From Bacteroidota bacterium (GTDB lineage: Bacteria > Bacteroidota > Rhodothermia > Rhodothermales > Rubricoccaceae), in contig JADFLK010000202.1 in NCBI GenBank assembly GCA_022564455.1, positions 1 to 5,012 of the forward strand: DNA of 5,012 nt. Direction: 5' to 3'. A program made the translations under genes and the position numbers. Numbering within the stretch: the stretch's first letter is position 1; each line of letters begins with the position of its first letter. Below the pieces are notes generated by a model. The model was not told where the DNA came from and made no database searches. It was given only the letters and a program-made list of their open reading frames with translations. Below are positions 1 to 5,012 of the stretch, one piece after another.

Positions 1-1
1 G

Positions 2-466
2 CGCCAGCCGCGCTTCGTCCCGCTTTCCAAGAAACTGGATGACATGCTGGAGGACTTCCAGGAGCACAGAACGCACATGGCCATCGTGGTGGATGAGTAC
101 GGTGGCACCGCTGGCCTGGTGACGCTCGAAGACCTACTCGAAGAGGTGGTCGGTGAGATTTGGGACGAGATGGACGTCCTTGGGCAGACGCTCATCCGGC
201 CCGTCGGCCCGAATACATGGCGCGTCGAGGCACGTATTGATCTTGACGATTTGGTAGAAGCGCTCGGGATTAATATCGACACGGAAGAGTTCGACTTCGA
301 GACCCTCGGCGGCCTCGTCTTCCATCTCGCAGGCGAGATCCCCTCACCCGGCGACGAACTCACCCACGGGCGCTTGCAACTGCGCGTGGAATCGGTGGAG
401 GGAAATCGGATCCGTGAAGTGCTGGTAACGCTGCTACCGGAAAGGGAGGCGGCGGAAGAGGAATGA
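2..466 (+). CDS. CorC/HlyC (CNNM-type) transporter, C-terminal part
   Basis: This is the 3' part of a gene that begins before the window; 154 codons are visible, read from base 2. Residues 1-60 are the end of a CBS domain pair. They carry the family signature DEYGGTAG at 31-38, followed by the acidic helix LEDLLEEVVGEIWDE at 42-56. Residues about 66-147 match the CorC_HlyC (transporter-associated) domain, with GGLVFHLAGEIPSPGDEL recognisable near its centre. In this family an N-terminal DUF21/CNNM membrane domain, expected upstream of the window, is coupled to these cytoplasmic domains. Members are linked to Mg2+/Co2+ efflux or resistance, and a Bacteroidota relative, GldE, is associated with gliding genes. 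The visible part cannot separate these subfamilies. The protein ends in a short acidic tail (AAEEE). Nothing indicates that the next gene is co-transcribed: a 365-base gap follows. Confidence 0.93.
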   Translation, partial: RQPRFVPLSKKLDDMLEDFQEHRTHMAIVVDEYGGTAGLVTLEDLLEEVVGEIWDEMDVLGQTLIRPVGPNTWRVEARIDLDDLVEALGINIDTEEFDFETLGGLVFHLAGEIPSPGDELTHGRLQLRVESVEGNRIREVLVTLLPEREAAEEE

Positions 467-545
467 GGGCGGAGCCAGGAGTCAGAGGGAGTGATGGCAG
501 GGCGTACCTGCCAAGCCTTCCGGTTTAATACGATGGCGAAGGACA

Positions 546-587
546 GATCGGCAGGGCGTGATCGGCAGAGCGTGATCGGCAGGTGGA
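546..587. repeat. 14-bp tandem repeat, about 2.7 copies
   Basis: The three units are GATCGGCAGGGCGT (546-559), GATCGGCAGAGCGT (560-573) and GATCGGCAGGTGGA (574-587). The first two differ at one base, and the third keeps only the first ten bases. A further degenerate copy lacking one C, GATGGCAGGGCGT, lies upstream at 493-505. The unit is non-coding in length (14 bp). It could be a replication-slippage microsatellite or a cluster of protein-binding sites; the sequence alone does not decide. Confidence 0.8.
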
Positions 588-818
588 TTGAGCGGGACGA
601 CGCTGTGCGGGCCTATGCGCTGAACATGGAAACCAATGGCCGGACTTTGATATGGAATGGCTCGGCGAGGGGTCCTGGATAAAGTATGAACCGAGATGGG
701 TTACGGTCGCTAGCAGAAGCAGAGCAGGTCACGTAAATCAGTCGGCATCATGCTTTTCGGAACAATTTGCCTATTCAGTAGCTTCACACCTTCAACCCTG
801 ACTCGCAACCCGTAATAC

Positions 819-823
819 GGAGG
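819..823 (+). promoter_or_regulatory. Ribosome binding site of the yceI-family gene
   Basis: GGAGG lies eight bases before the ATG at 832. This is the only strong Shine-Dalgarno motif correctly placed before a gene start in the window, and it fixes the start that also gives a sensible signal peptide. Confidence 0.8.
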
Positions 824-831
824 TTCTCCCC

Positions 832-1491
832 ATGAAAACTCGAACGATGCTCATCTCCCTGCTTCTTGTCGCCTTCGCGTTCGTCGGTTTTACGATCGCC
901 GGAAACCAGGCCGAGGAAGCTTCTACGCAGCCGGTTGCCTCCCCCGGCATGGCCTCCTGGCGAATCGACCCCGTGCACTCGAAGCTCGGCTTTAAGGCCC
1001 GCCACTTTGGTATCTCAAATGTCCGTGGTGAATTTCGAGACTTTGATGCATCGTTCAGCTTCGACCCTGCGGACCTGAGCACGATCGAAGTCTCGGTGGA
1101 GATCATGGCCGCCAGCATCTTTACGGGTAACGACCGGCGCGACAACCACCTGCGCTCGGATGACTTCTTCAATGCCGAGAACGATCCCATTATCACCTTC
1201 ACCAGCAAGCGGGTCCAGAACATCAATGGCAACGAATTTGAACTCGTAGGCGACCTTACGATCCGAGGCAATACTCATGAGGTGGTGCTCGACGCTGAGT
1301 TTACGGGTTCCGTCTCCATGGATCGCGGAGGGCAAACGCAGGTGCGGGCAGCCTTCGAGGCGAAGACGAATGTCGACCGGCTGGAATACGGGCTCAAGTT
1401 TGACAGCACCTTCGGCGGCGTGGGAAACCTCGTCGTTGGGGACGAGGTGGAACTGATCATCGAACTGGAACTCATCAGGATAGAATCCTGA
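832..1491 (+). CDS. Secreted YceI-family protein
   Basis: The gene encodes 219 residues. Residues 1-23 form a signal peptide: a basic start (MKTRT), a hydrophobic core (LISLLLVAFAFVGFTIA) and probable signal peptidase I cleavage near residues 23-24. There is no lipobox cysteine, so the protein is predicted to be soluble in the periplasm or secreted. After a short linker the YceI lipocalin-like barrel spans about 42-217. Family hallmarks are W43-x-IDPVHSxLGFxxRH (43-58), GEF at 66-68, RDNHLRSDDFF (103-113), GDLTIRGNTHEV (140-151) and the closing strand VGDEVELIIELEL (202-214). YceI proteins bind long isoprenoid-type lipids in a barrel cavity (shown structurally for a Thermus homologue), and E. 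coli YceI is a base-induced periplasmic protein. The exact ligand here is unknown. The gene stands alone, with its own ribosome binding site, and converges on the peptidase gene. No truncation or odd feature is seen. Confidence 0.95.
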   Translation: MKTRTMLISLLLVAFAFVGFTIAGNQAEEASTQPVASPGMASWRIDPVHSKLGFKARHFGISNVRGEFRDFDASFSFDPADLSTIEVSVEIMAASIFTGNDRRDNHLRSDDFFNAENDPIITFTSKRVQNINGNEFELVGDLTIRGNTHEVVLDAEFTGSVSMDRGGQTQVRAAFEAKTNVDRLEYGLKFDSTFGGVGNLVVGDEVELIIELELIRIES

Positions 1492-1544
1492 ATCCTGTGT
1501 GGCGTTTGGGCAGAGGAGCTACGACAGGAGTCAGGGGCCAAGAC

Positions 1545-1558
1545 GCCGAAGCCTCGGC
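1545..1558. terminator. Possible weak hairpin between convergent genes
   Basis: GCCGA (1545-1549) and TCGGC (1554-1558) can form a 5-bp stem with a four-base loop. It lies in the 89-base gap between the convergent yceI and peptidase genes, where terminators for both would be expected. There is no T-run on either side, so an intrinsic terminator is only weakly supported. Confidence 0.2.
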
Positions 1559-1580
1559 CTCTAAACTGCCACCTTTGCCC

Positions 1581-3371
1581 TTACACCTCAGCCTTCACCT
1601 CTGCCAGCGCCTCGGCCTCCTCAACGAGGCTTCCGATCGCATCCAGCCCCTGGCTCCAGAATCCGGGGTCGTTGAGGTCGATGCCCAGCCTGCCTACCAG
1701 CTTGTGCGGCCAGTCTGAGCCGCCGGACGCGAGCATCTCTCTGTACCGCGCAGCGAACTCCGGCCCTTCTTCCTGATACCGGGCATACAACGCCAGCACG
1801 AGGAGCTCGCCAAAGGCATACGCATACACGTAACCCGGCGTGTGGACGAAATGTGGGATGTAACTCCACCAATGCGCGTAATTGTCAGTCAGCGTTACGC
1901 TGTCGCCGTATAGCGGCTGCTGGGTCTCCATCCAATGACGCCCGAAGTCTTCGGGAGCGAGCTCGCCCTGGTCCTTCCGGTGCGCGTGGATGCGCTCCTC
2001 GAACCGGTTCATCGCCACCTGTCGGAAGACGGTCGCCATCGAGTCGTCGATTTTCTCAATCAAGAGTGCGAGCCTGTCTGACGGGTCGTCCAGACGACTC
2101 AGGAGACGCTGAAAAACGAGCATCTCGCCAAACACGGACGCCGTCTCGGCTGTGGTCAGCGGCGTATCGGCGTGGAAAATGCCCTGATCGCGCGAGAGGT
2201 ACTGGTGGATGCCGTGGCCGAGTTCGTGCGCGAGCGTCTGCACGTCCCGCACTTTCCCAGTGTAGTTCAGCATGATGTAAGGGTGGACACTGGGCACCGC
2301 GCCGTGGCTGAACGCCCCGCCCCGCTTCCCGGCCTCCGGCGGCGCGTCGATCCAGTTCTCCTCGAAAAACTTCCCGGCTATCTCGCCCATCTCCGGATGG
2401 AATGCATGGTAGGCGTCGAGCACGGTGTCTTTCCCCTCCTCCCAGGACACGAACTGCTGCGTTTCGCCAAGCGGCGCGTACCGGTCGTAGTCGAACAGCG
2501 TGTCGAGGCCGAGGAGCCGCCGCTTGAGATCGTAGAAACGATGGACGAGGTCGTACCGGCTCGTCACCGACGCAATGAGGGCGTCTACACTTTCGCGGCT
2601 GATTTCGTTGGACTCGTTGCGCGAATCCAGCCAGTCGCCGTAACCGCGGAGGCGATCGGTGGAGGCCTTGTCGGCGAGGATGGTGTTGAAGACGTAAGTC
2701 AGCGGCCGTTGATGCTCAACAAGGCCCGCTGTGATGGACGCCTGCGCTTCCTCGCGAACGGCCCGGTCGGGCTCATGGAGTTTGGTGATGACCTGCTGGA
2801 GGGGCAGCGTCTCCTCCCGAAACGAAAACCGCGCGGCGCCCAGGGTCTCATCAAAAAAGCGGTTCCAGGCGCTCCACCCGGTCACCGCTTTCTCAGCCAT
2901 AATCTTCTCTTCCGGCTCGGTGAGGATGTGCTCGCGAGCCTCGTATTTCAGTTCCAGGTAATGCCGGTACGGCGCCAGATCGATCGTGGCAAGCAAAGCC
3001 TCCGCCGCCGCCTTGTCGAGTCCGGCCCATTCCACCTCAAAGAAAATCAGGTGCTGCCCAATACGCGTGTACGCCTCGCGGACGTGCTGAAGCAACGCAC
3101 CACGCTCGGTGTCCTCCGTCGCCGTGGACCAGTTCAGATACGCATACGTGAAGGCCCGCCCAACCCGGTCGCGGAGGCCGCCTAGTGTCTCCATCGCGGC
3201 GGAAAACGTCGGGGCATCGAGCGAGGCAACGCGGCCCCGGTACGTCTCGGCAAAACGCTCCGCGTCCCGCTCGGCTCCCTCAAGATCGGCATCAAGCGAG
3301 GCACGGGTCGGGTGGAGGTCAGCGAGGTTCCATCGGACGTTCTCCGCTCCCGTCACGTTCGGTTCAGCCAT
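1581..3371 (-). CDS. pepF: M3 family oligoendopeptidase (PepF-type zinc metallopeptidase)
   Basis: The gene encodes 596 residues, the usual full length for M3B oligoendopeptidase F, a cytoplasmic zinc enzyme that cleaves short peptides. The N-terminus (TGAENVRWNLADLHPT, 7-22) is typical of the family and is followed by a helical region to about residue 340. The catalytic core is intact. HELGH is at 382-386 (bases 2214-2228), giving zinc ligands H382 and H386 and general base E383. Then comes TTAETASVFGEML (406-418), in which E409 is the expected third zinc ligand. The substrate-side motif IPHFVHTPGYVYAYAFGELL follows at 504-523, with the His and Tyr residues that M3 enzymes use to bind the peptide and stabilise the transition state. 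There is no signal peptide. The ATG at 3371 fits the family N-terminus but has no clear Shine-Dalgarno site; the bases before it are pyrimidine-rich. It is divergent from the lipoprotein gene (178-base gap) and convergent with yceI. The symbol is by family resemblance; peptide specificity cannot be read from the sequence. Confidence 0.95.
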   Translation of the reverse strand: MAEPNVTGAENVRWNLADLHPTRASLDADLEGAERDAERFAETYRGRVASLDAPTFSAAMETLGGLRDRVGRAFTYAYLNWSTATEDTERGALLQHVREAYTRIGQHLIFFEVEWAGLDKAAAEALLATIDLAPYRHYLELKYEAREHILTEPEEKIMAEKAVTGWSAWNRFFDETLGAARFSFREETLPLQQVITKLHEPDRAVREEAQASITAGLVEHQRPLTYVFNTILADKASTDRLRGYGDWLDSRNESNEISRESVDALIASVTSRYDLVHRFYDLKRRLLGLDTLFDYDRYAPLGETQQFVSWEEGKDTVLDAYHAFHPEMGEIAGKFFEENWIDAPPEAGKRGGAFSHGAVPSVHPYIMLNYTGKVRDVQTLAHELGHGIHQYLSRDQGIFHADTPLTTAETASVFGEMLVFQRLLSRLDDPSDRLALLIEKIDDSMATVFRQVAMNRFEERIHAHRKDQGELAPEDFGRHWMETQQPLYGDSVTLTDNYAHWWSYIPHFVHTPGYVYAYAFGELLVLALYARYQEEGPEFAARYREMLASGGSDWPHKLVGRLGIDLNDPGFWSQGLDAIGSLVEEAEALAEVKAEV

Positions 3372-3549
3372 GGGTAAAGAAGTGGTTCAAGGAGAGGGCG
3401 GAACGCCAGGAATGTGTAAATCGCGTATCTTCAGCGCGTCGATAAATAACCGCTGCGCGGCCAATCTACCGCCGTTCATAGCTCTGTTTCTGCACCCTTC
3501 CCGCTCGAAGACGCACGACTGCGTCGCCGAGCTATTGATCCTCCCGCTG
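3372..3549. promoter_or_regulatory. Divergent intergenic region between peptidase and lipoprotein genes
   Basis: These 178 bases must carry the promoters of both divergent genes. The AT-richest part is 3411-3450, with TAAAT at 3417-3421 and GATAAATAA at 3441-3449. I could not match a -35/-10 or Bacteroidota-type pair at the right spacing on either strand. Neither downstream gene has an evident Shine-Dalgarno sequence. The plus-strand reading frame of the lipoprotein stays open through this region, but its translation there has no family resemblance. Confidence 0.45.
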
Positions 3550-4614
3550 ATGCACGCCCGCCTCGGTTCTCTCCCGTTTCTGGCCATCCTTGCAGTGTTT
3601 GTTGCCGCCGGATGTACCGGATGTAATAAGGGTGATGCAAGCACGGATTCAGAAGCGTCCTCGCTACCTGAGGAAGACGGTGCATCCGGCATCACAGCCG
3701 AATCCCCAGACTCACTCGTCACCGTCCTCCCTACCGACGAGCTTTCCGAAGCAACGCCCGCGCACGACTTTTCGCTTCCAGGCGTAACCGGCGAGTTCAT
3801 GCTTTCGGATCACCTGGGTGAGGTTGTAGTGCTCAACTTCTGGGCCACGTGGAATGAGCTAAGCGTAGACGGCATGGACGCATTGAACGAGATTCATACA
3901 GAACTGGGTGCGGACGGCATCGCCGTGGTGGGCATTGCGCAGGACGAAGGCGGTCTTGATGTCGTCATGGATTGGGCGGGAGAACACACCGTGGCCTATC
4001 CGCTCGTGGCGGATGCCTCCCAAACGGTTGCCGGCCAGTTCGGAGAAATAGAGCTCCTCCCAACGACTGTAATCATCGACAGGGAGGGCCTGATCCGCGA
4101 ACAGCACACAGGCATCCTCACCCACGACGAGTTGCTCGATCTCCTCGGCCCCATCCTGATTGAAGAAGACGAACCGCTCTCCGCATTACCCGAGGCACAA
4201 GAAGGAGAAGGGCTGCTGTCACTCCCCCCCATTGATGTGCACGTGCTCGTCGGCGAGGGCGCCATGCTCGTGGACGTTCGCTCGCTCGGCGAAATTGAAG
4301 CAACAGGAACGGCCCTCTACGCGGAGCATCTTCCGCTTCAGGCGCTGGCTCTGCAAGACCTCCCCGCCAACTTTGCAGTTCCCATCATTTTTCTGGGTGA
4401 TGCCAACGACGATACCGTAAATCAAGCCGCCGAGCAAGCTCTGGATTGGGGCTACGCCTCTGTGTACGTGGTGGAAGGTGGCCTCACGGCATGGCAAGCT
4501 GCGGGTTTGCCCGTTGGCCCACTCACGCCGATCCCAGTGGATGAGCAACCCCTAGCGCGCGCGAGAACGGTTATTCGGGTAGTGGGGATGCAATATATCA
4601 GGTCCATCTGCTGA
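3550..4614 (+). CDS. Lipoprotein with TlpA-like and rhodanese-like domains, both lacking catalytic residues
   Basis: The gene encodes 354 residues from the ATG at 3550. That start places a hydrophobic segment (8-20) just before a lipobox-like VAAGC, with C22 as the probable lipidated residue. The frame is open far upstream, but that part lies antisense to the peptidase. No Shine-Dalgarno site is evident. After an acidic linker (26-70), a TlpA/thioredoxin-like domain spans about 71-202: HDFSLPGVTGE, GEVVVLNFWATW (90-101), and LLPTTVIIDREG (169-180) with the cis-Pro position P171. The redox motif WCxxC is WNELS (101-105). A rhodanese-like domain spans about 225-322, with LVDVRS (240-245) and the end signature VVEGGLTAWQAAGLPV (307-322). 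Its active loop, normally CxxGxRS, reads LGDANDD (282-288). Cysteines occur only at 22, 25 and 354. Residues 26-334 are extremely acidic, whereas the last 20 are basic. It is inferred to be an envelope-anchored binding or scaffold protein, neither a thiol oxidoreductase nor a sulfurtransferase. Domain calls are strong; the role is unknown. Confidence 0.88.
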   Translation: MHARLGSLPFLAILAVFVAAGCTGCNKGDASTDSEASSLPEEDGASGITAESPDSLVTVLPTDELSEATPAHDFSLPGVTGEFMLSDHLGEVVVLNFWATWNELSVDGMDALNEIHTELGADGIAVVGIAQDEGGLDVVMDWAGEHTVAYPLVADASQTVAGQFGEIELLPTTVIIDREGLIREQHTGILTHDELLDLLGPILIEEDEPLSALPEAQEGEGLLSLPPIDVHVLVGEGAMLVDVRSLGEIEATGTALYAEHLPLQALALQDLPANFAVPIIFLGDANDDTVNQAAEQALDWGYASVYVVEGGLTAWQAAGLPVGPLTPIPVDEQPLARARTVIRVVGMQYIRSIC

Positions 4615-4634
4615 TGAAAACGCCTGAGGTGTGC

Positions 4635-4671
4635 CGGGAACGGGAGTAATGGATAGTCCCGTCATGTCCCG
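4635..4671 (+). terminator. Nested stem-loop after the lipoprotein gene, possible terminator
   Basis: An inner stem pairs ACGGGA (4640-4645) with TCCCGT (4657-4662) across an 11-base loop. An outer stem pairs CGGGA (4635-4639) with TCCCG (4667-4671), leaving a 4-base bulge on the 3' side. It begins 20 bases after the lipoprotein stop codon, where a terminator is expected. No T-run follows, so it is not a textbook intrinsic terminator. Confidence 0.35.
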
Positions 4672-4680
4672 AATCGGCCC

Positions 4681-4694
4681 GAACGGTGCCGTTC
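4681..4694. repeat. Short inverted repeat GAACGG-TG-CCGTTC
   Basis: Perfect 6-bp arms are separated by two bases. The loop is too tight for a good RNA hairpin unless the closing pair opens. It could instead be a protein-binding palindrome, since it lies upstream of the next possible gene. Chance occurrence cannot be excluded. Confidence 0.4.
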
Positions 4695-4750
4695 TCGACG
4701 ATTCAGGCGAGCGATCTTCCCGTCACTTCCTGCCCTTTCCCGTATAGTGC

Positions 4751-4771
4751 GCCTACATTTCAGCCTACATT
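4751..4771. repeat. Direct repeat GCCTACATT, two copies 12 bp apart
   Basis: GCCTACATT occurs at 4751-4759 and again at 4763-4771. It lies just downstream of TATAGT (4743-4748), which resembles a -10 box. The best -35 match at 17-base spacing is CCGTCA (4720-4725), only 3 of 6, so a promoter is not established. The 12-bp period, roughly one helical turn, would suit a regulator site, but this is only suggestive. Confidence 0.4.
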
Positions 4772-4853
4772 CGTGAAGACAACAAATCCGCCGCTATCGA
4801 GAGACAGTCAGTTGGCCGACTTATATTCTCAGTCCTTACCAGCGATCGTATAG

Positions 4854-5012
4854 ATGACGGTGCGAGGGCGTATCATAACGGACTACTTGATCGAGACGAT
4901 TATCATCGGAGTAATCCCCTCGATCTTAGGTTTCATTGCGCGCGTTAGTGAACGTGGTAGTAGCAGTAGCCTCGATCTAATCCCTCCAGAAATAGGGACC
5001 TTTTCACTAGCA
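4854..5012 (+). CDS. Possible N-terminus of a membrane protein, runs off the window
   Basis: An ATG at 4854 opens a frame that stays clear for 53 codons to the last base of the window. The codon directly before the ATG is TAG, so translation cannot begin further upstream in this frame. After MTVRGRIITD the protein has a hydrophobic stretch, YLIETIIIGVIPSILGFIA (11-29), that looks like a membrane segment or uncleaved signal anchor. A polar Ser-rich turn and LIPPEIGTFSLA follow. No Shine-Dalgarno site precedes the ATG, and codons such as ATA, TTA, CTA and AGT are more frequent here than in the upstream genes. I do not recognise the family from this fragment. Small multi-pass membrane proteins, including CPBP-type intramembrane proteases, can begin this way, but no diagnostic motif is inside the window. 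Confidence 0.5.
   Translation, partial: MTVRGRIITDYLIETIIIGVIPSILGFIARVSERGSSSSLDLIPPEIGTFSLA

Larger units (their letters stand above)
467..831. other. Intergenic region with short tandem repeat, no convincing gene
   Basis: This 365-base stretch separates the transporter from yceI. A 63-codon open frame (491-682) lies here, but it has no ribosome binding site, no recognisable motif and a low-complexity start. It also runs through a 14-bp repeat whose period is not a multiple of three, so I do not call it a gene. The stretch contains the tandem repeat at 546-587. The copy CAGGAGTCAG at 476-485 recurs after yceI at 1525-1534. The last 140 bases must hold the yceI leader. I could not identify a sigma70-type or Bacteroidota-type (TTTG / TAnnTTTG) promoter pair at proper spacing; a lone TTTG sits at 766-769. 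Confidence 0.6.

Noticed and set aside
491..682. A 63-codon open frame between the transporter and yceI
   Set aside because: It has no ribosome binding site or domain, and it crosses a 14-bp tandem repeat out of phase with codons. It is most likely a chance frame.
2172..3185. A 337-codon plus-strand open frame antisense to the peptidase gene
   Set aside because: It lies fully inside the minus-strand M3 peptidase, which has intact catalytic motifs. Its translation shows no recognisable domain, and long antisense frames are expected in GC-rich coding DNA.
3109..3549. Upstream extension of the lipoprotein reading frame, including an ATG at 3370
   Set aside because: The extension overlaps the peptidase gene on the other strand or its promoter region. 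Its translation has no family resemblance, and it would bury the signal peptide and lipobox in the middle of the protein.
4649..4747. A 32-codon open frame beginning ATGGATAGTCCC
   Set aside because: It is short and crosses the stem-loop and the palindrome. The only purine-rich site, GGGAG at 4642-4646, is too close to the ATG. Nothing in the peptide is recognisable.
1..5012. CRISPR arrays, tRNA or rRNA genes, insertion sequences
   Set aside because: I saw no regularly spaced repeats, no tRNA-like cloverleaf or rRNA signature, and no transposase or terminal inverted repeats. The only tandem repeat is the short 14-bp unit, too short and without spacers to be a CRISPR.

Overview
The window is 5012 bases of fairly GC-rich bacterial DNA. 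It holds four recognisable genes and the start of a possible fifth. The gene set is a CorC/HlyC transporter, a secreted YceI protein, a PepF-type M3 oligopeptidase and a TlpA-like lipoprotein. The mix of acidic secreted proteins, weak or absent Shine-Dalgarno sites and a lipid-anchored TlpA protein would suit a Gram-negative marine or halophilic lineage near Rhodothermota/Bacteroidota. That placement is a guess from gene content and style, not a demonstrated fact.

Layout: (1) 2-466, plus strand, is the C-terminal end of a CorC/HlyC (CNNM-type) membrane transporter. (2) 467-831 is a 365-base gap with a 14-bp tandem repeat and no convincing gene. (3) 832-1491, plus strand, encodes a secreted YceI-family protein with a good ribosome binding site. 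(4) 1581-3371, minus strand, encodes a complete M3B oligoendopeptidase F-like metallopeptidase, convergent with yceI. (5) 3372-3549 is the divergent intergenic region. (6) 3550-4614, plus strand, encodes a lipoprotein that fuses a TlpA/thioredoxin-like domain to a rhodanese-like domain. (7) 4615-4853 is a non-coding stretch with inverted and direct repeats. (8) 4854-5012, plus strand, is an open frame with a predicted membrane segment that runs off the window.

The genes do not form one operon: yceI and the peptidase converge, and the peptidase and the lipoprotein diverge. No shared pathway is evident beyond a general cell-envelope/protein-maintenance flavour.

The most notable item is the lipoprotein. 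Both of its enzyme-type domains keep their fold signatures, yet both have lost their catalytic residues. The thioredoxin WCxxC is WNELS, and the rhodanese catalytic Cys and loop Arg are Leu and Asp. There is no cysteine between residues 25 and 354. The protein is also extremely acidic, except for a basic C-terminal tail that begins at a short CG-repeat tract. It looks like a redox-silent, binding-type envelope protein rather than an oxidoreductase or sulfurtransferase.
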